Positions 9,920 to 20,182 of a stretch of DNA of 64,000 nucleotides are shown here, one piece after another. Position numbers and translations under genes: made by a program. The first letter of the stretch is position 1. Each line of letters starts with the position of its first letter. The notes beneath the pieces were generated by a model, which saw nothing but the letters and a program-made list of their open reading frames with translations, had not been told where the DNA came from and did not search any database. The DNA comes from Vitellaria paradoxa (taxonomy: Eukaryota > Streptophyta > Magnoliopsida > Ericales > Sapotaceae). The DNA is taken from NCBI GenBank assembly GCA_019916065.1, contig CM034240.1, positions 39,297,389 through 39,361,388 of the forward strand. Reading direction: 5' to 3'.

Positions 9920-12900
9920 CTAAGAAGAGGAAGATGTGCCAGCCATGGTGCTAACCTTCTTAAGTAGGCCTTTTACATCCGTCTCCAATTTGGCTCTCAT
10001 CTCCGGCGAAATATTATTCCCTGCCTTCTCCAGCATTGATGTCATCATCTCCAAGTTCTTTCTTATAAAAGAAAGATCATGTGACTCTCTAGGGTGAGGC
10101 TTTTCCAGGATCCTAAACCCATCCACGGTCTGGAAGGTCCCAGGTCCACGCAGATTAGTATCTCCCTCCAAAGCCCTTGAAGCAGCTGGAAGATGGAGGC
10201 GATAATTAACTAGGGCTTGCCCAAAAGGGCTGCTCTTTTCTAAACTCTGAAAGGCGTTTCTAGCATCAGAACTGTTCATAAAGACCACCTGTGCGGCACT
10301 CCCAGGATCATCCAAAGCCTGTGTTTCTGATTCCTTCAAGGGCCCAAACCCACAAAACTTTGCAACCAGAGCTTCTTTTGAAGGCACCGGAAATCCCTCA
10401 GCAAACTTCAACAGAAGAGCAGTCGCCAGAGCCTCTCCATTTGTCTGTACTTTGTTACAGTCGAAATTGATATCACACATTCCAGAAACAGATTTATTTC
10501 TTCTTCTCCTCTTGCGCGGGGGTTTAGCTTCAGCAGGAGGAGTAGATTCAGCAGCATTTCCATTCAAATCCGGTAAGGCAGAATGAACTGCTGCTGTCAG
10601 ATGGTCCGCAGGTGCTTTCTTCTTTCTCTTCTTCCTCTTCTTGGGCTCAGGCTTACCAACAGGAAAGAGCAGGTCCATCTGCCATGGATCTTTGACAGAT
10701 AAAAAACTCCTTTCAGAATTGTTTCCATTTGTATCTGGTTGGTTAGCATTGAGTTCACCATTCACATACGGCGAAGGAGCTCCTTTCATGGCCCAGTCAT
10801 TCAGCTCAGCAACACCTTGGGTTGGACAAGGACCCATCACCAGCACATCTTTCAAAAATGAGCCAACTTCAGAATTGTTTCCATTCACATTTTCTAAGCC
10901 AGCAATATTTTTGGTCCCAGAATGCTCCGGAGCACCTCCGATCTTCAACTCAGGTTTGTCCAGGCAAGTGATGATGTTGGTTGCTTGCGAATCTTCTACC
11001 AATGAGCTTGGTGTAGTACAGTTTCCATTCAAATCTGGCAAGCCCACTGCTACTTTAGCCTGCAGAAGTTCTAGAGTCATTCTTTCCTTCTTCTTTCTCT
11101 TCTTCGGCACTGAAGAATTGTCTGGTGCTAGACAGCTTGTCTCCTGGAAATTTATTATGAACGAGCCATTGGTGGGATTACCATTCACATTTGAAAAGCC
11201 AGGAGTAGTTGGACCCATAGTTACTATTTCATTCTTTGTTCTCCTCCTCTGTTTGGAAGTAACACTGGGCAATGGATGGCTCCTCCCCTGTGTATTTTTA
11301 CCCCCTGAGGCAGGATAATCAGCATTTTTATTTACATCCGGTGCAACAGCAATAGGCTTAGTTCCCCTGGGTTCTGTAGATTCTTCTACCATTCCTACCA
11401 TTTCATTCTTCTTTCTCTTCCTCCGTTTGGAAGTAACACTGGGCAGTGGATGGCTCCTTCCCTGTGTATTTTTACCCCCCGAGGCAGGATAATCAGCATT
11501 TTTATTTATATCCAGTGCGCCAGCAAAAGGTTTAGTTCCCCGGGGTTCTGTAGATTCTTCTACCATTCCCTTTGCTTTATCCATTGGAACCTCACCTCTG
11601 GGTAATGCTTGGGGGAGATATGTTTGGTTAGATTCCTCCCCAATTAACTCCTGGTTAGACTTGTCATTAAACACTGAACTTCTGAAGTCAGAAAAGAATC
11701 TATCAACTGAATCAAAGTATTTATTTTCATCGGGATAATGACAATCTAGAGCTGCACAACGGAGTTCAGAGAGCATATCCACCAAAGATGCATCTATTCC
11801 AGCTGGTACACCAGTAGTAGCATGCCCGGAATTTGCTTTCCTGGACCGCTTCTTCTGTAACTTCTCGCCGCCACACTTAACAACTGGAGCGGACCCCACA
11901 GACGGGCCAATAGCAATCCCTTTAACGCCCTGCCCTACATCAGAAACTCCTTTACCATCTTGTGTTTCACTTTCTTCTGAAATAGGCAACTTTTTGAGTC
12001 CCCAGCTATTGTTTGTGTATGGAGGCAACAAATACTTACTCTTTCTTCGTTCTCTTGATTTATATCCTTTCTCAGATTTCCCTCCATTCCCAACATCATT
12101 TAACATGGAGGAAACTCTACTCTTTCTTCGTTCTCTTGATTTATATCCTTTCTCAGATTTCCCTCCATTCCCAACATCATTTAACATGGTGGAAACTCTA
12201 CTCTCTGCTGTAGTAGGAGAGATTGAGAGCTCCGTTATTTCCCCAGCAGATGAAGAAGCCAATTTTGAGATATCTATACCTGCAACTTCAACACTTCCAT
12301 TTCTAACATCAGAATCTTTGTTCCCCTCTTTGTTCTTGGAGCTTGGGCATATTCTCTCTTCAGCAAAATCACTCCTGCATTTCTCAAGGACTGTATCCCT
12401 CTTTGCCCCGGAAAGTTTAGCCATGTCTTCAACTTTCTTTTCTAAGACTGAATCCGCAGAAACTTCTAATTGTTTCAGTTCATCTTCAGCACTATCTTTA
12501 ACATCAGTTGTACCCCACAATTGATGCATAGGCAGTTGGAGATGCCCCACAGAACTATAGAAGGCCGACAAACGATTTCGTGTAGCAGCAAACTCAAGCT
12601 TTCCAGGCATGGAAACATCAACAGCAAGGTATTTGACAAATGCAAGAAACTTTGCAGGTTCAAATTCACTTGAAAAATTTTCACCGAGTTCACCCATTTT
12701 GTCTTCCTGTACCAAAGTTCCGTCCCTACTGCCAGCATTACCAGCCAATGGAGCAGTTTCAGAGAACTTGCATTCTTGATTACAAGTAGCCCCTTCTTGT
12801 GCTTCAATCCCTCCTTTTTCTTCCCCATCTATGACGCCATTTCGCATCACGCCAACCATTGAGTCATGAGTCTCTGAAACATTGTCACTAGGGATTTCCT

Positions 12901-13474
12901 CATTGTCAGATAACAAAGCCCCATTCTTTCCATCCAAATGATTAGAACTCCCCCCTCTTAAAACATGTTCCCCCTGATTGGGAGGACCAAAAACATCAAC
13001 AAATAGAGAAATACCATTTCCAGAAGCTTCTATCTTCCTAACTGGATTAAACTCATTTGGCCGAGATGCATTTCCTCCTTTCATACCCCCCTCCTCAATT
13101 GTAGTTTTCTGGACTACTAAAACCTCCTCATTCCAGTTAACTTGTGAACCAGCCTTTGAAACTGATTCATCTGTATTTTTCACACATTTTATCAGACTTT
13201 CTTTAGAACTACATTCAGTACAATGGATTCCTTTCTCAGTATCAATCCCCCAATTCAAAGCATCCACATTGCTGAGCCCCATGTCTCTAACCTTAGTATC
13301 AAACCCACCACTATTTCCTCCAGTTAAGAATAGCTCTAAAGTCAACTCTGACCGAGAAAACTTTTCACTTGAACTAGAAAGCCCAGGGGTTTTATGGCAT
13401 GGGTTTTGAGCTTGACCCAGTTTGGAAACCACACCATCCTCATCTAGGGTTTCGGGGTTTTGTAGTTTTCCCAT
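9920..13474 (-). CDS. Plant PWWP-family nuclear protein lacking the PWWP module, C-terminal RRM-like domain
   Basis: An uninterrupted 1184-residue frame. The open frame reaches 13516, but that first codon is TTG; the first ATG is at 13474 (context ACAAATGGG), which I use. Order: acidic Ser/Gly-rich N-terminus; conserved block at about 271-327 (KFLAFVKYLA ... LSAFYSSVGHLQLPMHQ), which in plant PWWP proteins normally follows the PWWP domain; a 27-residue exact tandem repeat (about 425-478) before SKYLLPPYTN; a 58-residue tandem repeat (about 625-741); five NGN-centred repeats alternating with KKRKKK clusters resembling nuclear localisation signals; an RRM-like fold at about 1015-1096 (ALLLKFAEGFPVPSKEALVA, FGPLKESET, AQVVFMNSSDA); and a C-terminal amphipathic segment. 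Homologues have an SHPWWPG-type PWWP core upstream of the 271-327 block, but none is seen here. Relatives act in chromatin-linked repression, and a nuclear role is inferred. The very long open frame argues for an active gene. Confidence 0.85.
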   Translation of the reverse strand: MGKLQNPETLDEDGVVSKLGQAQNPCHKTPGLSSSSEKFSRSELTLELFLTGGNSGGFDTKVRDMGLSNVDALNWGIDTEKGIHCTECSSKESLIKCVKNTDESVSKAGSQVNWNEEVLVVQKTTIEEGGMKGGNASRPNEFNPVRKIEASGNGISLFVDVFGPPNQGEHVLRGGSSNHLDGKNGALLSDNEEIPSDNVSETHDSMVGVMRNGVIDGEEKGGIEAQEGATCNQECKFSETAPLAGNAGSRDGTLVQEDKMGELGENFSSEFEPAKFLAFVKYLAVDVSMPGKLEFAATRNRLSAFYSSVGHLQLPMHQLWGTTDVKDSAEDELKQLEVSADSVLEKKVEDMAKLSGAKRDTVLEKCRSDFAEERICPSSKNKEGNKDSDVRNGSVEVAGIDISKLASSSAGEITELSISPTTAESRVSTMLNDVGNGGKSEKGYKSRERRKSRVSSMLNDVGNGGKSEKGYKSRERRKSKYLLPPYTNNSWGLKKLPISEESETQDGKGVSDVGQGVKGIAIGPSVGSAPVVKCGGEKLQKKRSRKANSGHATTGVPAGIDASLVDMLSELRCAALDCHYPDENKYFDSVDRFFSDFRSSVFNDKSNQELIGEESNQTYLPQALPRGEVPMDKAKGMVEESTEPRGTKPFAGALDINKNADYPASGGKNTQGRSHPLPSVTSKRRKRKKNEMVGMVEESTEPRGTKPIAVAPDVNKNADYPASGGKNTQGRSHPLPSVTSKQRRRTKNEIVTMGPTTPGFSNVNGNPTNGSFIINFQETSCLAPDNSSVPKKRKKKERMTLELLQAKVAVGLPDLNGNCTTPSSLVEDSQATNIITCLDKPELKIGGAPEHSGTKNIAGLENVNGNNSEVGSFLKDVLVMGPCPTQGVAELNDWAMKGAPSPYVNGELNANQPDTNGNNSERSFLSVKDPWQMDLLFPVGKPEPKKRKKRKKKAPADHLTAAVHSALPDLNGNAAESTPPAEAKPPRKRRRRNKSVSGMCDINFDCNKVQTNGEALATALLLKFAEGFPVPSKEALVAKFCGFGPLKESETQALDDPGSAAQVVFMNSSDARNAFQSLEKSSPFGQALVNYRLHLPAASRALEGDTNLRGPGTFQTVDGFRILEKPHPRESHDLSFIRKNLEMMTSMLEKAGNNISPEMRAKLETDVKGLLKKVSTMAGTSSSS

Positions 13475-13526
13475 TTGTGAGTGTGCTTCAAAAAGGGCTC
13501 GCCTTTTGTCTCCCAATTTAACAGCC

Positions 13527-13532
13527 TCACAT
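13527..13532 (-). promoter_or_regulatory. Minimal AUG-stop upstream ORF (ATGTGA)
   Basis: ATG immediately followed by TGA lies 53 nt upstream of the main ATG on the minus strand and would sit in the leader of the spliced message. Start-stop elements of this kind can stall ribosomes and lower downstream translation in plants, as known for AUG-UAA elements in boron-responsive genes. A regulatory role here is inference. Confidence 0.35.
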
Positions 13533-13664
13533 CAACTTAACAGCTGAACAAAAAGGGAAACAAAAACAACATAAAAATCAAGGACACTTCTATTTGCTAT
13601 TTCTAGATTGATTCCCATGAAACCACACTCAAAATCATAATTTTTTTTGGCAAAAAATATATAT

Positions 13665-13667
<3 letters not shown>

Positions 13668-13706
<39 letters not shown>
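13668..13706. repeat. (GA)n microsatellite in the 5' UTR intron
   Basis: About 19 units of AG. On the gene's sense strand it reads (CT)n, a common leader/promoter feature in plants and often polymorphic in length. Confidence 0.9.
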
Positions 13707-13710
<4 letters not shown>

Positions 13711-14292
13711 AACAGAAACAGAAACAGAACAAATCAACAACCCCATAAAACAAAGGAGCATTAGCATCCACACCCAGGCAGATGTGAAAATCAAAGGAGA
13801 ACTTCCAAGTACCTGAAGAAAAAAAATCGAATGGTTCTGCATCCTGATTAATGGAAGTGCGACTGAGACTTCCTGGGATCTGCACCAGGAGAAGGTGGAA
13901 CCGTGGAGGAAATGATTTTTTTCCTTTTCTCTCTTTTTTTTTTTTTTTTTTCCTCCAGACGGGACTGCTGGGATAAAATATATATAAAAAAAAATGATGG
14001 GAGGGTTAGATTCTCTGGAGAAAGTATATATGCAAGAAAGTGAGGTGGCAATAAAAGAAAGAACCTATGTAAGCGGTTTGTCGGCAAATAAAGGTATCTT
14101 ACTTTTATTTATTTATTTTTATTTTTTTATTTTTGGTGAGAGCAAGGTGTCTTGCTGTGGGGTTTAAAAACAGTGTTGTGCGTGTGTTTCTAAGAGGAAT
14201 GGATGCTCCAATTTCCATAGTCATTCCCAGTGTTTCACTTGATTTGATTGATAATACCACTTGGGTGTGTTGGGTTCTAGAAAATAAGACAC

Positions 14293-14308
14293 CACAATAC
14301 AAAAATAT

Positions 14309-14349
<41 letters not shown>

Positions 14350-16157
14350 ACTGCTGTGTAAACTATATCTGCAATTGTTATCTATGAGAAATTATTTTAA
14401 AATTTACTATTAATGAAAAATCGTAGTTTCATACCGCGGTTGCTCAGCAAAAATCGCTACTTTGAAATTTACTGTTAATGAAAAACGGCGGTTTCAAACC
14501 ACGGTTACTCAATAAAAATCTCACCACGAATTGGCTGTTGCCTGAAACTTGTGTCTGAGGAACCGCAGAAACGCGATATGAGATCGCGCTTCTTGAAGCA
14601 AGCTCCTCCTGTGAACTTAAAAAAGGTTGCTGACATCTTTTAATTTATTTTTCTTTTTTCTCTTTTTTTTTAATTTACGTTTTTTTGGATTTTTCACAAA
14701 ATACTTAAAAAACAAAGAATAAAATAAAAGATATGCAGAAAAGAAGAGAAATAAGAAAATATTTTTTCGGATTTTTCAAAAAGTAATAAATTAAACAAAA
14801 AAGGTAAAAATAAAGGTGCTTCTCCTTTTTTTTTTTAAAATACTATATGTCAATTCTAATATTTTGTCTATTTTTGTTACATCATATTAAAATAAATTAT
14901 TTTATGCAAATATTTTATTACGCTAAAATTATTGTAAACAAATAACATAATTATATTATATTAATTAAGTTAATATGTAACTAACAAATAACTAAATTAA
15001 ATTAGTTAATTTAGTTAATAGGAAATATATATCATAAAATTATTTTTAATAAATAATAAAATGAAATGTACTAATTTGATTTAATTTAACAAACAATTTA
15101 TTAAGAATTATTTAATGATATATATTTCCTATTAGTTAAATTAACTAATTTATTTTAATTATTTATCAGAAATAAATTTGTAATACAATGTGACAAAAAT
15201 GGACAAACTATTAGAATTGAATTAGAATTCTAATGGACAAATTATTTTTATAGAATTCTAATTCAATTCTAATAGTTTGTCCATTTTTGTCACATTGTAT
15301 TACAAATTTATTTCTGATAAATAATTAAAATAAATTAGTTAATTTAACTAATAGGAAATATATATCATTAAATAATTCTTAATAAATTGTTTGTTAAATT
15401 AAATCAAATTAGTACATTTCATTTTATTATTTATTAAAAATAATTTTATGATATATATTTCCTATTAACTAAATTAACTAATTTAATTTAGTTATTTGTT
15501 AGTTACATATTAACTTAATTAATATAATATAATTATGTTATTTGTTTACAATAATTTTAGCGTAATAAAATATTTGCATAAAATAATTTATTTTAATATG
15601 ATGTAACAAAAATAGACAAAATGTTAGAATTGACATATAATATTTAAAAAAAAAAGGAGAAGCACCTTTATTTTTACTTTTTTTTGTTTAATTTATTACT
15701 TTTTGAAAAATCTGAAAAAATATTTTCTTATTTCTCTTCTTTTCTGCATGTCTTTTATTTTATTCTTTGTTTTTATAAGTATTTTGTGAAAAATCCAAAA
15801 AAACGTAAATTAAAAAAAAGAGAAAAAAAAAAGAAAATTAAAGGATGCCAGTAACCTTTTTTAAGTTCACAGGAGGGGCTTGCTTCAAGAAGCGCGATCT
15901 CATATCGCGTTTCTGCGGTTCCTCAGACACAGGTTTCAGGCAACAGCTAATTCGTGGTGGGATTTTTGCTGAGTAACTGCGGTTTTTCATTAACAGCAAA
16001 TTTCAAAGTAGCGATTTTTGCTGAGCAACCGCGGTATGAAATCACGGTTTTTCATTAACAGTAAATTTCAAAATAGTTTCCCATCGACGGCAATTGCAGA
16101 TATAGTTTGCACAGCAACCGTAAAACCCAAAAAAACTCCAAAAATATATGTATTGTG
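14293..16157. repeat. 1.87-kb near-perfect palindrome (giant foldback element)
   Basis: The left arm (14293-15232) is repeated as its complement on the right (15251-16157), with only an 18-bp spacer (15233-15250). The inner 50 bases of each arm match exactly and identity stays high to the outer ends (CACAATAC at 14293; GTATTGTG at 16150-16157). Each arm holds two tandem copies of a roughly 60-bp unit containing TTTACTGTTAATGAAAAA and CGGTT words, then a GC-rich block with CGCGATATGAGATCGCG (14571-14587). A pure T-run of about 35 bases (14312-14346) disturbs the left arm. There is no ORF. A long-TIR, Mutator/foldback-type element is likely, but no target duplication could be fixed. A transcript would form a hairpin of roughly 0.9 kb. 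Confidence 0.85.
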
Positions 16158-17611
16158 ATTAGATAAAAATTCAAATATATAATTGAGTGTTAAAAATCTA
16201 ATAAAATCTCTTGCTAAACGGTCGACCAATTAGAATGATGTTTCCGATGTGATCGGACACTTGGTCCGGTGATGATGGGCCTTAGGCCCCTCGATTCTCC
16301 ACTTGAATCTTAAAATAAAATTACTGGTCGAGTAGTGTTCGGTCAAACGTTCTTCTAACAATCAAATTAAAACATATATAAAGAAAAAGTAAGGTCAAGA
16401 GTAATTTTAGTAGAGTTTTTATACAATGAATAATGCTTATCTTTTTTCACCATTCCTCTCGTATTTATAATTTTTTAGACATGTGTAGTTTTTTCAAACA
16501 TGACGATCCTGATCATAATCCAGGTATCATGGATAATGGAACAGCCAAAATCAAAGTCGTAACATATAGTGGGACACGCGTACCACTGGTACCTTCAATA
16601 AATGTGATACAAAAATGTGGCAGCGTGGATGGTTGCCACGTGTCTTCTCTTTAAATATGTATCATGTGTCTAAACACTCTCTCCATATAAAATTTAAAAT
16701 TTAACAATCATAATTATTAAAATTTATATTTAGTTTGGGAATCATTAACTCAAGCATTTTTTAATCGAGTATCAGCTGCAAAATAATTAGATTTGGACTG
16801 TTTACTTATTTTTTGAATTAAAAATTTATAAATGTGTTTAAACTATTAAATTTTAATCTAATAATTCAAATCGAGTTGTCACGGAACTGACATTAAATTT
16901 GAGGTCAACCTTTCTCATTTAACTTTTTTAATTTTAGCCCTTTTTTTTTTTTTAAGTTCTAGATTGGCAAATGACAAATTTCGGTCAATTTTCTCTAACT
17001 TTCAATTTTCTTCAATTTTTTTAATTTTAAAAATTTTTCACCAATATTTACTAAACACAAAAAAACTTACTACATACAAAATTACTAACTTTTTTTTATT
17101 TGAGCAAATTATAAAATAAAATAAAATAAAATTTATTTTATAAAGATAACAAATATTTTAGTGTTTATAAAAATAATTTTTTTCATTTCCTTATAGGTGT
17201 AAAAATGTTTATTTTAGTCTTTAAAAATAAATTTGAACATCTCAATATTTAGCACAACTCATTTGCAACATAAATAAGAACAAGAAGGAATATGAGTTAT
17301 ATTTCATTTACAACCCTAAATAACAATTAGGAAGAAGATAAGTTGCACCCCGTAATATTACATATATTTAGTTGGACAAGGATAATATATAAAAAAGGTA
17401 ATAAAATTATAAACGTGCTCTTATTAGAATTATATTTTTTAAGGCATGATCAGGTATGCTTTTGACCAAATTAATGTCAAATTTTAGTAATAGTATTAAT
17501 AAATTTTAGAATTCGATTAATTCATTAAGGGTAAATAATTAACTATTTTAAGATAATTTTGACTCTTCAAAATAGTGATGTATTATTTAAAAAGAAAGAA
17601 ATATCCATATA

Positions 17612-17924
17612 GGCTTCGTTTGAAAGTCATAAATTTTCACAATTTTAGGTAATTTTTGACATATCTAGTAAAATAAAGAGAAATTTTTAGTAATTTTTGA
17701 CAACTTTTAGATGTTTGGTAAAAATTTTTGACAATTTTTTGACAATTTTTTATGTGTTTAATAAAAATTTTAATAACTTTTGAGTCAGGTTATAGTAAAA
17801 TAACTATTATATCTCTCGCTATGTAGGCAAAATACAATTTTTAGTATTTTACTAAACACCTAAAATATCAAAAATTATTATTTTCTTTTTTTTTTTAACT
17901 AATTTTGCTCCTCCAAACAGGGTG
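17612..17924. mobile_element. Possible short MITE
   Basis: Begins GGCTTCGTTTGAAAG and ends CTCCAAACAGGGTG, giving a loose inverted pair around GTTTG/CAAAC. The interior holds repeats of AATTTTTGACAATTTT. Termini are imperfect and no target duplication is clear, so this is a weak call. Confidence 0.3.
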
Positions 17925-18830
17925 ATAGTATTCTTTCTTTGTAATGTAGTGTCAACGAGTTAAAAAATAAACTGCAAATGTCCAACCTAATGGAGTGTGA
18001 AATAATGTCACACTCCCGAAATCCTGAGGTCTCGAAGGATGAGTTTAGAATGTAAAATTTAATGCACCCGACTCATTATAGTCTCACTATTTATCTTTTT
18101 AGAGTTCCTGACCATTCCATTCATTAATATAGGCAATAGAACTAATTACTTTCATAATAAAACACACACCTAATCTTAAATCAAAACTGGATAACCTAAA
18201 CCATACTTATTTGTAAAGTAGTATTTCTATATACATCAAACTTTTGAAATCATTACACATAGAAACTATTCAATACGACTGTGAGGTTTAACAGCTATGC
18301 CGGCCCTTCTAGGTCTCGGACTTCGCACCTGCAATGTAATCTGTAGGGACATGAACACCAAGTCACATGTGCTCACGATGTATAAAAATATACCTTATAA
18401 TGCTTTCTAGAAATCACATAAAAACAATGAATATAGCAAGAAATCACCAAATACGTTAACACATAACAGAATAAGACAACATTAATTCCTAACTTTTATT
18501 TCTCTTGTCAACCTTTCTTTATATTATTATTTTTTCCCAAGGTAGGGAATGATACTCTACAAGATTGTCCCATAATCAAAGTGGTAGTCTAAAATATTAT
18601 GACTTCGTATAGATATATGGGTCGCGAAGCACCCCTACGTCGTCGTTTATAGATCCGAGTCTAAAGGCCGCGATGAGCCTTGCCATTTCGTCGTCGTTGT
18701 GGATTACTAGTCCACCGGCATGATTACCTAACCCTACATAGGTTTAAGGTCTTTCAACCTAGAGATATCTCATGACCTTTCCTATTTTGTATAGTATCCT
18801 CACTTTCCCCATAGTCAACATTTCCATAGG

Positions 18831-18934
18831 TTTCACTTTTCTCCTATTAAAGTTTAGAAATAATGTTTGTAAACTTTTACAGTTTCACTTTTCTCCTATT
18901 AAAGTTTAGGAATAATGTTTGTAAACTTTTACAA
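18831..18934. repeat. Two-copy 52-bp tandem repeat
   Basis: TTTCACTTTTCTCCTATTAA begins at 18831 and again at 18883. The two 52-bp units differ at only one or two positions, indicating recent duplication. Non-coding. Confidence 0.85.
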
Positions 18935-19484
18935 TTCCATACTTCCATTGCCATTACAATCCATTTATTTTTAATTATTATCTGTTTCGCAACAAACACA
19001 AAACATCACATAGCATATCTTAGCACTAAAGAGCAATTTAAAGACATACTAATCACAATTTTGGTGCCACCAAAGATTTAGTTATAAATCTTAATATTAA
19101 TTTAACGGTATATAAATTTTTAACTTACATTTATACCTTAAAAAATTATATATTTATAGATTATTATTTATAAAATTTAAAGGCCAAAAAGGGAATAAAG
19201 TCGGCCAACTCAGGGAGTTGTGGTTGCCGAGAAAATTTAGTTTAGTCTAAAAAGTTAATATTTTTCTTTAAAAACTTGTCAAAATTATTTTCGTGGTTAT
19301 TTTCTTTCAAAGAAAACATTACAAAAAGTATAAATAATACATCAATTCCCTACCTCGTTCTTTGTTGGAAAATTAAAAATTTGCCGTACGCGTGAACTGG
19401 ATCTCCTTTCAACAATTGGACAATGTAGGCACGTGAGGAATCAGATTAATTAGAAGACTTCGAAATTAATTTGGGTTTAGATAT

Positions 19485-19523
<39 letters not shown>

Positions 19524-19709
19524 CTTTCTTAATTTTTTTCATTTCCTTTCTCTCTCTCTCTCTCTCCTTTTTTTTTTTCCTTCCTAGTTTACCTTGCCCC
19601 ACCAGCACTATACACTTATATATATAAGAGTGGGGTAGTCCACGTGGGAGGCTTTCAAGGAGCCCATTTGCCCAAGCTAGTGTAATGCCTCATCGTTATA
19701 ATTGTTGTA

Positions 19710-19930
19710 GGGGCATTGCAGGGGTTACAGTGAAAAATAAATGGTTGAGATTTCTTTGCATTTAATCTAATAGTTATAATTTATTTTAATTAAATTTATT
19801 TTTAAAATAAAAATAAAAGTTTGAAAATTTTGATTGGAGCACAATTAATGCAGAATATTAAAGATCACGTGTCATTAAAGGGTAAAGAAATCTTAACTGT
19901 CCGTTTCTCCACTGCAGCCCTTGCAGTGGA
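19710..19930. mobile_element. MITE-like inverted repeat
   Basis: Left arm TGCAGGGGTTACAGTG ... AGATTTCTTT (19716-19760) pairs with the complement of AAAGAAATCT ... CACTGCAGCCCTTGCA (19884-19925). Arms are about 45 bp around an AT-rich core. The family is not assigned. Similar words continue at 19935-19975 (CACTGCAGCCCCCTTG), suggesting a second, overlapping end. Confidence 0.55.
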
Positions 19931-20182
19931 TTTGTTCACTGCAGCCCCCTTGAACCCTTGCAGGGGCACTTCACTGGCATGGAACAAATGGGAGGCGTGG
20001 CTTTATTGCTACGTGTCCCTATATATATGTACACGTGTATTTTATAGGCTTCTAGATCAAGGGCTAAGAGTTTAGGAAAAAAAAAATCAAAGTTTAAAAT
20101 TTTGGACCATTACAAATAAAAAGTAGGGGTAGTGATTATGGGATAAAACGACAAAATAATTAATGAATTAACATATACGTTA

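Larger units (their letters stand above)
13475..13990 (-). promoter_or_regulatory. Promoter and 5' UTR of the PWWP-family gene, with probable 5' UTR intron
   Basis: On the minus strand a TATA box (TTTATATATATTTTATCC, about 13972-13990) lies roughly 500 bp upstream of the ATG. A likely 5' UTR intron has donor CTTCAG|GTACTTGG (GT at 13812-13811) and acceptor TTTTTGTTCAG|CTG (AG at 13545-13544), and it contains a long CT run. If spliced, an upstream ATG at about 13842 would open a 13-codon uORF that stops just after the junction, followed by the AUG-UGA unit at 13532. Transcription start and splicing are inferred from motifs only. Confidence 0.5.
16158..19700. other. AT-rich intergenic region, possible old LTR fragments, no gene
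   Basis: 16200-16680 has mixed composition (GTCCGGTGATGATGGGCCTT, 16253-16272; a GTGGCAACCATCC-type motif on the reverse strand; a minus-strand TATAAATACGAG at about 16456-16467) and may be an old minus-strand LTR. Nothing is coding at 16700-17980. 18290-18720 is moderately GC-rich (GTCTCGGACTTCGCACCTG) and resembles dispersed plant repeat sequence without an ORF. CT microsatellites lie at 19487-19520 and 19548-19566. No supported gene is present. Confidence 0.45.

Noticed and set aside
10641..11318. 225-codon plus-strand ORF opposite the PWWP-family gene
   Set aside because: It is the antisense of a repeat-rich coding frame with skewed codon use; no domain or promoter. The ORFs 11994-12524 and 12978-13409 are rejected for the same reason.
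13475..13516. Fourteen extra N-terminal codons of the PWWP-family ORF
   Set aside because: The frame begins with TTG, not ATG, and a stop lies just upstream. Plant nuclear genes start at ATG, so 13474 is used.
13532..13885. 117-codon minus-strand ORF in the PWWP-family leader
   Set aside because: It spans the predicted 5' UTR intron and the CT microsatellite (Ser-Leu repeats); only the short spliced uORF is considered.
16433..16654. 73-codon ORF
   Set aside because: No domain; the surroundings look like an old LTR on the minus strand.
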